From positions 29,680,501 to 29,744,500 of the forward strand of contig OY754470.1 of the NCBI GenBank assembly GCA_963575645.1: DNA of 64,000 nucleotides. The letters are read 5' to 3'. This stretch comes from Xanthostigma xanthostigma (Eukaryota > Arthropoda > Insecta > Raphidioptera > Raphidiidae). The notes under the pieces are model-generated. The model worked only from the letters and a program-made list of their open reading frames with translations. It searched no databases and was not told the DNA's origin. This document shows positions 38,401 through 49,751 of this stretch, piece by piece (positions within the stretch are counted from its first letter, which is position 1; every line of letters starts with the position of its first letter). Both the position numbers and the translations under genes were made by a program.

Positions 38401-40481
38401 CTTCTTTAGAAGTCCGTCATATTGGATTTAGAGTGACGTCACTTTATTTTTCGAGTTATTCTCAGCAAGCCCTTTCATTTGATACCCATATTGTAGGAAA
38501 GCATAATAAAATTAGTCCGCCATCTTTAGAAGTCCGCCATATTGGATTTAGAGTGACGTCACTTTATTTTTCGAGTTATTCTCAGCAAGCCCTTTCATTT
38601 GATACCCATATTGTAGGAAAGCATAATAAAATAAGTCCGCCATCTTTAGAAGTCCGCTATATTGGCTTTAAAGTGACGTTACTTTATTTTTCGAGTTATT
38701 TTCAGCAAGCCCTTTCATTTGATACCCATATTGTAGGAAAGCATAAAAAACTTAGTCCGCCATCTTTAAAAGTCCGCCATATTGGTTTCAGACTGACGTC
38801 ACTTTATTTTTCGAGTTAATCTTAGCAAGCCCTTTCATTTGACACCCATATTGTAGGAAAGCATAATAACATTAGTCCGACATCTTTAGAAGTCCGCCAT
38901 ATTGGATTTAGAGTGACGTAACTTTATTTTTCGAGTTATTCTCAGCAAGCCCTTTCATTTGATACCCATATTGTTGGAAAGCATAATAAAATTAGTCCGC
39001 CATCTTTAGAAGTTCGCCATATTGGATTTAGAGTGACGTCACTTTATGATTCGAGTTATTCTCAGCAAGCCCTTTCATTTGATACCCATATTGAAGGAAA
39101 GCATAATAACATTAGTCCGCCATCTTTAGAAGTCCGCCATATTGGATTTAGAGTGACGTCACTTTATTTTTCGAGTTATTCTCAGCAAGCTCTTTCATTT
39201 GATACCCATATTGTAGAAAAGCATAGTAAAATTAGTCCGCCATCTTTAGAAGTCCACCATGTTGGATTTAGAGTGACGTCACTTCATTTTTCGAGTTATT
39301 CTCAGCAAGCCCTTTCATTTGATACCCATATTGTTGGAAAGCATAATAAAATTAGTCCGCCATCTTTAGAAGTCCGCCATATTGGATTTAGAGTGACGTC
39401 ACTTTATTTTTCGAGTTATTCTCAGCAAGCCCTTTCATTTGATATCCATATTGTAGGAAAGCATAATAAAATAAGTCCGCCATTTTTAGAAGTCCGCCAT
39501 ATTGGATTTAAAGTGACGTAACTTTATTTTTCGAGTTATTCTCAGCAAGCCCTTTCATTTGATACCCATATTGTAGGAAAGCATAATAAAATTAGTCCGC
39601 CATCTTTAGAAGTCCGCCATATTTGATTTAGAGTGACGTCACTTTATTTTTCAAGTTATTTTCAGCAAGCCCTTTCATTTGATACCCATATTGTAGGAAA
39701 GCATAAAAAACTTAGTCCGCCATCTTTAAAAGTCCGCCATATTGGTTTTAGACTGACGTCACTTTATTTTTCGAGTTAATCTCAGCAAGCCCTTTCATTT
39801 GATACCCATATTGTTGGAAAGCATAATAAAATTAGTCCGCCATCTTTAGAAGTTCGCCATATTGGATTTAGAGTGACGTCACTTTATGATTCGAGTTATT
39901 CTCAGCAAGCCCTTTCATTTGATACCCATATTGAAGGAAAGCATAATAACATTAGTCCGCCATCTTTAGAAGTTCGCCATATTGGATTTAGAGTGACGTC
40001 ACTTTATGATTCGAGTTATTCTCAGCAAGCCCTTTCATTTGATACCCATATTGTAGGAAAGCATAATAACATTAGTCCGCCATCTTTAGAAGTCCGCCAT
40101 ATTGGATTTAGAGTGACGTCACTTTATTTTTCGAGTTATTCTCAGCAAGCTCTTTCATTTGATACCCATATTGTAGGAAAGCATAATAAAATTAGTCCGC
40201 CATATTTAGAAGTCCGCCATATTGGATTTAAAGTGACGTCACTTCATTTTTCGAGTTATTCTCAGCAAGCCCTTTCATTTGATACCCATATTGTTGGAAA
40301 GCATAATAAAATTAGTCCGCCATGTTTAGAAGTCCGCCATATTGGATTTAGAGTGACGTCACTTTATTTTTCGAGTTATTCTCAGCAAGCCCTTTCATTT
40401 GATACCCATATTGTAGGAAAGCATAATAAAATTAGTCCTCCATCTTTAGAAGTCCGCCATATTGGATTTAGAGTGACGTCA
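38401..40481. repeat. 120-bp satellite-like array, 18 units, CRE palindrome in most units
   Basis: Eighteen units are in exact 120-bp register. Each contains GCCATATTGGATTTAGAGTG, TTCTCAGCAAGCCCTTTCAT and TTGATACCCATATTG or close variants. TGACGTCA is intact in 15 units; units at 38641, 38881 and 39481 have TGACGTTA or TGACGTAA. Because 120 is a multiple of 3, one frame stays open over 159-218 codons in three blocks (repeat SYSQQALSFDTHIVGKHN), interrupted by stops. I see no independent evidence of translation. Confidence 0.95.
38434..40481. promoter_or_regulatory. Regular series of TGACGTCA sites
   Basis: The first site is at 38434-38441 and others follow at multiples of 120 bp. TGACGTCA is the established consensus for CREB/ATF bZIP dimers. 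Whether the sites are bound or act on the ChAT locus is unknown. Confidence 0.35.
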
Positions 40482-40622
40482 CCGATTTTCCCCAAAAAAA
40501 TTACAAAAATTTCTAGTAAAAATAGATAGAGTAAAAACCGTCTTAAAAACTATATTATTATTATATAAAACAACATTATAAGAGATATATTCTTTTACGC
40601 ATGCGCCGATGTTCCCCAGAAA
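40481..40622 (+). repeat. Single ~125-bp unit closing the array
   Basis: It begins CCGATTTTCCCCAAAAAAAT and ends near ACGCATGCGCCGATGTTCCC, the same family as 37724-38203. The 120-bp array thus sits between members of the second repeat type. Confidence 0.7.
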
Positions 40623-40656
40623 CAATAGTCCACTTCATATTTGCATATCAAACATC

Positions 40657-41340
40657 CTCCCAAAATTTGGTTTTAATCCGCTCATCCTTGGTGTCGGAAT
40701 GATAAGAAATGTCAAAAGTGACGTTTGCATCTGTCAAAGTATTAAGTTCTAATAATTAGTTATTCAAATTGTTAACTTAGAAGGCGTTGCATTTCAGAAA
40801 TATTCGAAACGGCATCCGTTTTTGAACAAATGCTATCTTTTAATTTCATTATTGTCATAAATAAAATTATCGACCAATTTTATTTTAAGACTGAACATAC
40901 GCAATAATTATATTACCATGTTATACCGTGCAACAGAGAGAGATAACCGAAAGATGTTTGCTATCGGTTATATCAGATTGAATTTATTTCTATATAAATG
41001 TGTATAAAAAAACTGATTGGGCGAATTCTGTTGTACGAAATTTTTATGTAAAATTTTCTCCTCTTTCGTTTAAGACAGGTTTCGAACCGATCTGATTTAA
41101 ATTGAGCGAGTTATAAGCGAAAAACTTCGTTTTTTCTAAATTGCTCCCCTCTGGAGCAAAAATTCAAAAATCGGGCGACGTTAGGATTTAAGTTACCCGG
41201 AGACGAATCGAACAAAAAAAAGTTTTTTAAAATCGGTTAAGGCGTTTGGGCTGTACGCTGGATACAAAAAGCGTGACTCACAGATTCACAGATTCACAGA
41301 CAAAGCGAGTACATATAGGCGCTTTAGCTTACGCTATTCG
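40657..41340 (+). mobile_element. LINE-like interspersed repeat, copy 1
   Basis: It contains CCTCCCAAAATTTGGTTTTA, AATGATAAGAAATGTCAAAA and, later, CCGATCTGATTTAAATTGAG, and ends with GATTCACAGATTCACAGACA. 54971-55325 is a second copy. No frame survives. Confidence 0.6.
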
Positions 41341-41388
41341 CGCCTAAAAACTCAATATTTTATTGAAATTTGGTAAATGTATTGTTGA

Positions 41389-41871
41389 AAAGATTTTTAA
41401 GAAATGAAACCAACTCCAAAATGTGTTCTTTATAAAATTCATAACAGTATGTAATTCCTTTAATATGATAAGCTGCTTTCGTAACACATCGTTACATCCT
41501 CAAATGTATATGTCTAACAAATTAAGAAATTAAATTTTTTTTTGGAACTGTATCCATTTACATTAAGAATTATTTTTTATAAAAACAACAAATTCTCATT
41601 TTTTTATCAAATCATTTTATTTCCATTGTGAATTATTGCCAAGTATCGTTAAATGATTAAAAATTAATGATTTTTCACATGTTGAAAATTTATTTACAAT
41701 TTTTAAAATAAATGACTTTTAAAGCCATGTTACTGCGCACAGGTACATCTTTTTTTCAAGATGTAACGATGTATTACGAAAGCGGCTTATCATATTAAAG
41801 GAATTACATACTTTTATGAATTTTATAAAGAACGAATTTTGGAGTTGGTTTTTTCTTAAAAATCTATTCAA
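41389..41871. repeat. Inverted repeat with ~110-bp arms
   Basis: 41389-41498 and about 41760-41871 are reverse complements sharing GTAATTCCTTTAATATGATA and CCAACTCCAAAAT/ATTTTGGAGTTGG. The AT-rich spacer is about 260 bp. Confidence 0.85.
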
Positions 41872-43824
41872 TATGGTTCGCCAAAAAATCTCAATTTCAA
41901 TAAATGTATTGTGTTTGGTGTGTGTGTGTTGTTGCTATTTAGTGAAAAAGAACCTACTGTAGGTTTTCCTTTTTCTGGAAAAGGTAAGGTTTTGATTAAA
42001 ACTGAAAATATATAAAAACGCGGAGTAACATGTCCATAGCATTTATCTTATTTATTACCTAAGCTTTTACAAAGCAAAATATTCTATAATTTATTTCTTT
42101 AACATGAAAATTTGTGTAAGACAATTCTGCTTCCATTCCTCTTTAATAGTCTTGAGACTTACACTTAGCTAATTCACTTAAAAATATTACCACTGAAAAC
42201 CTGCGCCTTCACCGCATTACGGTGGAAGTGCAGAAAATACGCACATAATAATATGGTTTTAACATTTTTGGGGTAAAACAAATGAATCGAGCTTTAATAA
42301 ATTTAATAATAATTTAACAAGCACTTTAGGTTGCTTTACCTAAGGGTGCAAGTTTTTTGTATCTTCAATACATTCTAAATTTAAAGTTACATTTAGTCTC
42401 GCATTTTAAACCATCTAAAAAACTATATTACCAAACTGATCCGAATTATTGAACCAACTACAACACAAAAAATATCTGACATCAAAACTGACTACCGAAT
42501 ATTGGGATCCATACAAAATATCGAATCAAATTCGTGCAATTGGGAATTTTCTCTGAGGTTGTGCATTTGAAATTGGCGCGTGTCGGTCAAACAGTGCGGT
42601 GCGCATTACAGATAATGTGCTACAGAAGAAAATGTCAATACGTCATGCGCGGTGATACATTGCGTCGCTGTTGATCGTCAGTTGTTTGTGTGCGTTTACA
42701 CTTATAACACAGATAGAGCCAGAGTTGGTAGCAACGACACGCAGAACTGTGTTTACCAATGACATCATCACTTACTAGACTGTCAACTGTTCAATTTATT
42801 ACGCGATTTAAAATACTACTTTTTTTAGCCAACTATGAAATTTCTAGTATAGTTATTTATTTATAATTGTCATATTATGACTTTAAATTCTCATTATCGG
42901 CAGAAATTAGCTTTAGTTACAACAAAAAAAATTATTTACAAATAGGTATAGATCGCAGAAAAAAATAATCATTTTATAAATATCTTTGACAGGTAAATCC
43001 CAAAGTAAAAATCATTTTTACAGGGGTTGAACTGTATTTCATTTGTATTCCCTAATAATAATATCAAAAACATTAATACACCTCTGACAGTTAAAAACAG
43101 TGAAATAAAATACTGCCACACATACATTTACAGAAAATAACATTAAAACTACGCGACATAATACATCTGTCTCTTTTTTAAATCACAATTATAGGGCTAT
43201 TGCACATTTTTTTGAAAAGTATTTTAAATGAATCCTAAAGTGATAAAGAAGCACTACAATTTTTATAATAACGTTTTATAACTGAATAGTGCCATAAAAA
43301 CACCTTTTAATTTATCATTATGAATGTTGGCGCGAAAACGTCTCGTGACGTCACTATGATTGTAAATAATAACGATAGTGTACAGTAACTATAGTAACAC
43401 TGTACGATTAAAAATTTTTAAGATTGCTGTGGTTATTACATTACCAGTGTATAAGTATAAAAATTAGTAAAACTTTATTTATTTATTAAACGTATTTATC
43501 CTTGGCAGATTAGCACTTTCTGCTTTTGCCAAACCGTTTTTCAAGATGCGAAACCAATAAAATACGCAATAGAAGTTTATAAACGTGATAATAATTTGAA
43601 ATAACTTCAAAATAACACACAGCACAACATAAACGAAGGTAGTTTACAGACGAAGTGACGTCACGCCGGAATCCGACATGGCGAACAGCGTTTTAGACTT
43701 TTGAAGAACAAATTGTAAAATACAATTCTTAAAATTGAATTATAAAATTTATAAGTGCATTACAATAAATAGAAAACAACATTTCTCGTTTGCTTTTTAC
43801 AAGATCTATCAAGAATATGTTTTA
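41872..43824. other. Long stretch without a recognised element
   Basis: Mostly AT-rich. A GC-richer patch at about 42570-42780 (TTGGCGCGTGTCGGTCAAAC and onward) contains a TCAGTT initiator-like motif near 42679 on the plus strand. No ORF or splice structure supports a gene. Confidence 0.4.
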
Positions 43825-43975
43825 AATCTTTGATTAACGTCTGATTAGAATTCTTCAATAAATAAAATTATCGACCAATTTTTCAGACAAATATATTAAC
43901 AAAAAATAATAATTAATACATTAACGTGTCGGTCCGGACTTGGACCTTCTTCAGAACTGATCTAAAAAATGTAAA
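43825..43975. repeat. Hammerhead-bearing repeat, second copy
   Basis: It matches 15036-15160 and the inverted flank at 15180-15232, starting AAATCTTTGATTAACGTCTG and continuing AATAAATAAAATTATCGACC. Confidence 0.75.
43923..43954 (-). ncRNA. Hammerhead ribozyme-like motif 6 (core mutated)
   Basis: The minus strand reads CTGAAGA, A, perfect helix GGTCC/GGACC, then GACACGTT. One catalytic-core A is C, so cleavage is not expected. The perfect helix helps establish the consensus. Confidence 0.5.
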
Positions 43976-44599
43976 AAATTGAAGAATATGTTTTATTGGA
44001 TTTTTTCTTACACGGTGCAAAATACCCTAAAAAACAAAACAAAATTAAAACCTACGGACCAAAGGTTAGGAAGTCAACTCGCCTATCCTACAGGAACGAC
44101 ATTTCTAATGTGTCATCTCTATTAAATTGATGCTAAGACGCACAGTTGTAATTTATAAAAACTATTTTTTTTTAAATGTATCGTATGCGTTAAGTTCACA
44201 GTCTAGTATTTGGAAAGGTAGGTAAATAGGTCATTGGTATGAACACAGTATTAGATGTTTACGTCCTTACCGAAAGTGAATACAATGTGTCGAAAATTCT
44301 CTTACACTTGGAAAGCATCGACTATATAGTCGCAATGCATTCAAGTACACTGTGCACACGTTTTGTAAACTTTCACAATAGTATATATAGAAGTAGATAT
44401 AACGGCTGTAATCAAATTATTACGGCTGTATACGTGACGGGAAACGTTTCTTCCTGTCAATAATAAGTCAGCAGTGTCGGTGTGTATGAAACGCGAAGGC
44501 CCAGGACGACCTGTACGACCCGCTCACAACTGCTCGTTTTCTATCGATTTTCTACCCCAATGCTACACACATAAGAATGGTTACTCTGTATTATTCGCT

Positions 44600-45795
44600 G
44601 TGTGCGTGTGTTTGTCTGGTACACTGACATTCATTTCTTTTAGGTTATGTTTTGTTGGTGCAGAAATTAATCGTTGCATTGCTGGTTTCGTTGCTGTTTA
44701 AATACATAATTTATTCTTGTTATATGTGTCTGTATAATTATTAAATTAATTCATAAAATCTAAGCTTACTCTAGTACATTGTTGAAATTAAATTGCAATT
44801 AGAGATTGCAGAACCAATACTGAAACCGAATTTTATTTCCCGGTACTAGAGGAGATCTAGTACCGAGAAATACCGGGAAATTCGATGCTTTCGGTACTAG
44901 AGAAAAAGTGTGTTAAATGCTTGTTGTGCGTGAAATAAAATGTTAGAAATAGTTTTGAAGAAGTTTAATCACAACACAAATCACTAAATTACTTTACGTT
45001 ATTCAATAAACTTTAAATATTACAAGCAGTCTCAATAATAATCTTTGATAATCAACAAACTAAGTATTATCTTAACTTAACTTTAACAAAAAATAATCAT
45101 TCTTGTCATGAAAAAGGACTCTTAAATTCAAATTTATTAAATTGTACCTATTCAGTCTGGTTTTGAAAAATTCACAAAAACTCTAAACTCGTAGTCGTAA
45201 CTTAACAGAAACTCGTATGATCGTAATAGACAGTCACTTTTTTACATAACGACAATTGAAAGAAAAAATGATTTACGTATTCTAAAAAGAAATTGAGGTA
45301 AGGTCACATGGGTGTTATTTACTTAAATAAAACCATTATGTTTTAAATCACCGGTGACGATTTACAGGTTTACAGGTTGAAAAAATAGTTAAAAGATTTA
45401 AATTAGTATAGTTTTTTGTACTACCGGAATTACCGGGAAATTCAGTACCGGGAATTCCCGGGAGCAATCCCTAAATGCAATATTATAAAAATGTTATTAT
45501 CCAAACAATGTCACTGTCGGGACTAAACCCCAAATTTTCTACGATCGCGATAGCTGTTATATAATTTATTCAACAGTGACATATCTAAACAGTCAACCTT
45601 TCTCATTGTCTGATACACTAACAACCATTTTTGTAGGTTATGTTTTGTTGGAACATAAATTAATCATTGGATTACTGGTTTCGTTGTTTCAAATTATGGG
45701 AAAATACAGAAACAATCTGTTTGGTTTCTCTTGTTTATGAAGTAAAATATATAACAGGATTTAAAAATAATACTCCGGTACATTGTTTTGTATGT
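44600..45795 (+). repeat. Diverged duplication flanking a hAT element
   Basis: 44600-44785 and 45595-45795 share GGTTATGTTTTGTTGG, CTGGTTTCGTTG and GTACATTGTT in the same order. A hAT-type element occupies the space between. Confidence 0.6.
44800..45473. mobile_element. Non-autonomous hAT element with CCCGGTAC-type subterminal repeats
   Basis: The ends TAGAGATTGC and GCAATCCCTA are flanked by ATTGCAAT and AATGCAAT (7 of 8). Subterminal repeats of TACCGGGAAATTC occur near both ends. Confidence 0.7.
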
Positions 45796-46950
45796 GCTAT
45801 AGAATATACAAAGCAAATGACATAACAGTATTGTAGGTACATAAACAGAGTAATTTGTCATCAGAAAATCTCATTTCACGCTATTATTGTTATTTTTCAG
45901 ATTACATACTACGTAGCGTGAACTGTGATTGGGGTCCAAAAAACATAAATTTAGAATATACGGTTATCATTTGAAAAAATACGAACCATAATTACAAAAA
46001 AAATTAACTTATCTTTTAAAATTCTATGCTACAACTGTTATAAAATATCCTATGACGGTTGACCCGTTTTCCCCCACCATATTTTAAAAAGTGCTCGGCA
46101 TTTTTACATCTGTGTCGCATTCATTTTCAATAGTTTATGATACCAATTTTCGTTTGTTTTTAATAAAACTACCCGTTCTTCCACCATATAAACCGGCTCT
46201 TCCACCATATCGTCAAAAATATGCGGTTGTTACGAGATACGATCTTGAGCATTGGCCTAATCGATTCAACCTACTTTTTTCAATCAGACAAGTTAGTGTT
46301 AAGCATATCTCAGATATTTATATATTTTTCCAATTATCGTAAATCTTTTCATGTGTTTTGCAGATCTGCAACTTTTCAGCACACTAAGCGACTTTTGGCC
46401 CATTTTATATTACTTAAGAAAAAGTCGAGCTGAATCGATTTCGACTATCCGCAGCCCTGTGTCTCTTTTCGTTTCAGAGATAAGCATTTATATATATTTT
46501 TTAGAAAAAACTTAAAAACTCCATACCTTCTAAGCGAAGAAAGATACAGGTGTAGGAGTGATTGGAATCGATTTTGTGCATTTCATAAGAATAATCCCAC
46601 TTGTAAGTCATGATGTAAACAATATCTATAACAGATTTTTATTTTTTTTAAATTAAAAAAGTAAGAAGAGTGCTCCCTTCTTAAACAATTGAGAAACTTT
46701 TGAAAAACTAATTTTCTTTATTTCCGTTGATAGTAAGTACACTTATAGAAAAAATCATGCTGAATCGATTCCGACCATCCGCAGCCCTATATCTCCTTTA
46801 GATACAGCCGTTAAAAGCTATTTAAATTTTGATACCGTCATAGCTTTTACCCGTGAACATTAGTCAAATATTTTTAAGTTACCTTGATGAAATCGTTGGT
46901 TTGTTAAAAACATGTTACACCGTTGTATTAAATCAATTGTCATTTATCTG
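45796..46950. other. Non-coding DNA with a short dispersed duplication
   Basis: GCTGAATCGATTTCGACTAT at about 46430 and GCTGAATCGATTCCGACCAT at about 46760 are direct repeats about 330 bp apart. No gene is recognised. Confidence 0.4.
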
Positions 46951-46951
46951 A

Positions 46952-47140
46952 ACGGGGTGGCGTAGTGGTAAGAGATAAATATAGAGATGGTTCCTTATTC
47001 AAAGCCATGGCCGATCACCTGTCAAACTCCTATGCTCAAAATTTGCTTACCTTATCCTAATGTTCTAAAATTTGTTCATTCGCCCATTGCTATTAATTAA
47101 GTGGAAGTTTAAAAATGTAGAAAATAACAGAAAGTGTATG
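46952..47140 (+). mobile_element. tRNA-derived SINE, copy 2 (internally deleted)
   Basis: It has A-box-like GGGTGGCGTAGTGGTAAGAG and then jumps to the distal body (ATGGTTCCTTATTCAAAGCC). The B-box region present in the 24846 copy is deleted. Confidence 0.7.
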
Positions 47141-47143
47141 GTA

Positions 47144-47354
47144 GAGAAAGAGAATTAATGTAACAAAGGTTGCTACATTAACACCCCCCCTACGCGTGGG
47201 AAAAATTGATATGGAATGAAAATTTTCCAAGCCAACTGCAAAAACCCACGCGCAGGAAACAAATAGAGATATATCGCATTATATTAAAAAAATCAAAATA
47301 ATGTACAAGTTAATAAAAAAGAGAAAGAGAATTAATGTAACAAAGCTTGCTACA
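47144..47354 (+). repeat. Direct repeat pair, 177 bp apart
   Basis: GAGAAAGAGAATTAATGTAA begins at 47144 and again at 47321, each followed by CAAAGSTTGCTACA. They may be the ends of a small unidentified element. Confidence 0.6.
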
Positions 47355-48419
47355 ATATGAAGGATTCATATTTGAGATGACTCGAGGGTATTGAGTATTT
47401 TTTATTTTACAGTCATTAGAAAATAAGGTTTTGGTTAATAAATGCGAATTATTTTCATAGGAGCAGTCAAGCTCCATTTTTCTCAAATTTTAATGCTGAG
47501 TTGTTTTTCATTCATTCTTTCATTTTTCGTTTTACAAACCAATCCATAGATTATTTCTAAATAATATGCGTACTTGAAAAAGTCTAAATTTATAGACTAA
47601 ACGTCGTACATTAAATAAATCTAATATTTTTGTCAGCAATCCTGCGATTTTAATTATTATTATTCGTATAATTTTTATTTCGCTGTTATAAAGTAGATGG
47701 CACATAAAACAATGCTATGATGTCAAGCTATGTTGTTATTCTGTGTCCACTTTGTATATTTATGACATAATTTTGTACGCAACCCCGCGGACAAGCATCC
47801 AAGCAGAAGAAGCACCTTGTATGCGGCAGTGTGGAGTGCACTGTATAGAAGCACGTGTTCAGTTCGCACATATATCACGTGTCCCGCCCTCCGTTCACGC
47901 TGTCTCCATAATGGAATCATGATGATAGATAAATGATACGACATGTACACATTGTTGTTGCAATAGATCCTGTCGTCGTGCCTTTCTTTCGTTCGTTCGA
48001 CGGCCAACGACGAGGGCTTCTCTTCTCACCAAGTCGGCTCTCTGCTCTGAGACTTTTGTTATTCTTAACTACGATCACAAGGCAAAATGGCTTAAGTTGC
48101 ACAAACATTCTGGGATTTGTTTTTGGTTAAATTGATCGAAAATGGTCTTATTTTATAGTTTAAAGGTCCATAGACGCATAGCCTAAAAATCAATAGATTT
48201 TTGGCTACGGATATGTTTAGCGAGATTTTAGATATATTTAATTTACAAACACGTTCCATGTTCAACATTATTGTGCTTTTTTTAGAAATAAAAAAAATAG
48301 TCAAAAACTATGTTATGTTGTATCAGCCTGTATAAAATAATAATGTCATATTTTGATTCAGCGCACTCGAAACATATTTCTAAAACTTAGGATTTTTTAA
48401 GATTGTGAACTTAAGCAGT
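47355..48419. other. Non-coding DNA with a LINE-tail trace
   Basis: 47575-47660 resembles the end of the 19384 LINE fragment (AATCCTGCGATTTTAATTAT). Overlapping ORFs at 47723-48130 on both strands are not supported. Confidence 0.35.
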
Positions 48420-48700
48420 TTTTAACCGACTTCAACAAAAAGGAGGAGGTTCTGTGTTCGTCTGTATATTTTTTTTTTTATGTATGTTCACCGATTTCTC
48501 CGTCAATTATGGACCGATTTTCAAACTTTTTTTTTATTCGAAAGAGTGCACCTCAGAGGTGGTCCCATCGAAACCAAGTCAGGATCTGATGGTGGAATCC
48601 GGAGAAATCGAGGGAAACTCTCAAATTTCAAAGAAACGCATAATGTTTTTTATGTATGTTCACCGATTTTTAGTGTTAGATTAACACTAAAAAGAGAAAA
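48420..48700 (+). mobile_element. Lepidopteran 'AACCGACTTCAACAAAAAGG' repeat
   Basis: It begins TTTTTAACCGACTTCAACAA and continues AGGAGGAGGTTCTGTG. TTTATGTATGTTCACCGATT occurs twice within it. It is related to 10006-10425. Confidence 0.65.
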
Positions 48701-48905
48701 ATAAAATATTTTTAACAAAAAAATTGAACCGACTTCACACTAAAAAGTAAAAAATATTTGCGTAATGAAATGTTTTGGAGTCGGTGTAGTTCTCGGAATA
48801 GATTTCATTTTGGCTGACACCGACTCCAAAACATTTCAATACGCAATTATTTTTTACTTTTTAGTGTGAAGTCGGTTCAATTTTTTGTTAAAAATATTTT
48901 ATTCT
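48699..48905. repeat. Inverted repeat with ~90-bp arms
   Basis: AAAATTGAACCGACTTCACA is at the left and its complement at the right, with inner arms CCAAAACATTTC/GAAATGTTTTGG. The right arm contains the reverse of the adjacent 'AACCGAC' repeat start. Confidence 0.85.
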
Positions 48906-49751
48906 TAGTGATCTTTAAACTACAAAATGAAACCATTTTAGATCAACTTAACCGAGAACCAAATCCCATAAGTATTGTGCGGGGTCCTTTATCACGTAAG
49001 TTGATAACAGAAGTAACGTCACACGTATGCTTTAAATATGTACATAAAACGACCACGTGACGTCACTGACCGAGTATATCTGTTTAAACTGAAGCGATCA
49101 ATGTTCAATTATGACATCACAAGACACAAACTTTCAATAAGTACGCTCGCTCCGTTCGTATATTAAACAGGGTAACTAAAGTTCAGCGTGCATCATTTCT
49201 AACTTTGTTAATATTAGAGTTTTGAGTTAGGTTAAAAAGGGCATTTATTCATATAATAGGCAATAGAAGCTGATAGTGAAGAAACCTCTTTCAAGGTAAT
49301 TGAAAACGAAGATCGCTGATGAAGAATTATTAATTATGAGTTTTTGGTTTGGAAAGAGGCTTTCTATTTTGATTTATGTAATGATTTTCTACTCTAGGAT
49401 TCTAATGTCGTTTTTTATGAATAAAATTTTATTTCACAAAAATAATCGTACATAAACCTGCTTTCTTTGTGACCACCGATATATCAATATTGAAAATGCT
49501 TATTCTATTACTTCATCGCCTTCTTTTCTTACATTATTCGTTTTTATAACGCGTCATCCACGTAATTGCTACTGAAAGATTTTCTTCGGTTATAATAGGA
49601 AAACATAAAAACGCAGAGTATTTATTGAGCTTTATTTGTTCAGATTTTGTGATTTTTGTCATATAATATGGTAGACTTAAACATGATTTTTCAAGTAGGA
49701 AAATGATTATTAAGGAACTACTTGGAACCTAAGAAAAATAAAGAAAAAAAT
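48906..49751. other. Non-coding DNA, nothing recognised
   Basis: AT-rich, without supported ORFs or structured repeats. Confidence 0.4.

Noticed and set aside
38401-40481. A CRISPR-like interpretation of the regular array.
   Set aside because: Units are contiguous 120-bp copies with no unique spacers, in insect nuclear DNA with introns.
38340-40529. Reading the three long frames across the 120-bp array as a repeat-protein gene.
   Set aside because: The openness follows from the period being a multiple of three. Stops interrupt individual units and there is no start, splice or expression evidence.
47723-48130. Overlapping ORFs on both strands.
   Set aside because: Mutually overlapping frames without family resemblance; probably chance in a less AT-rich patch.
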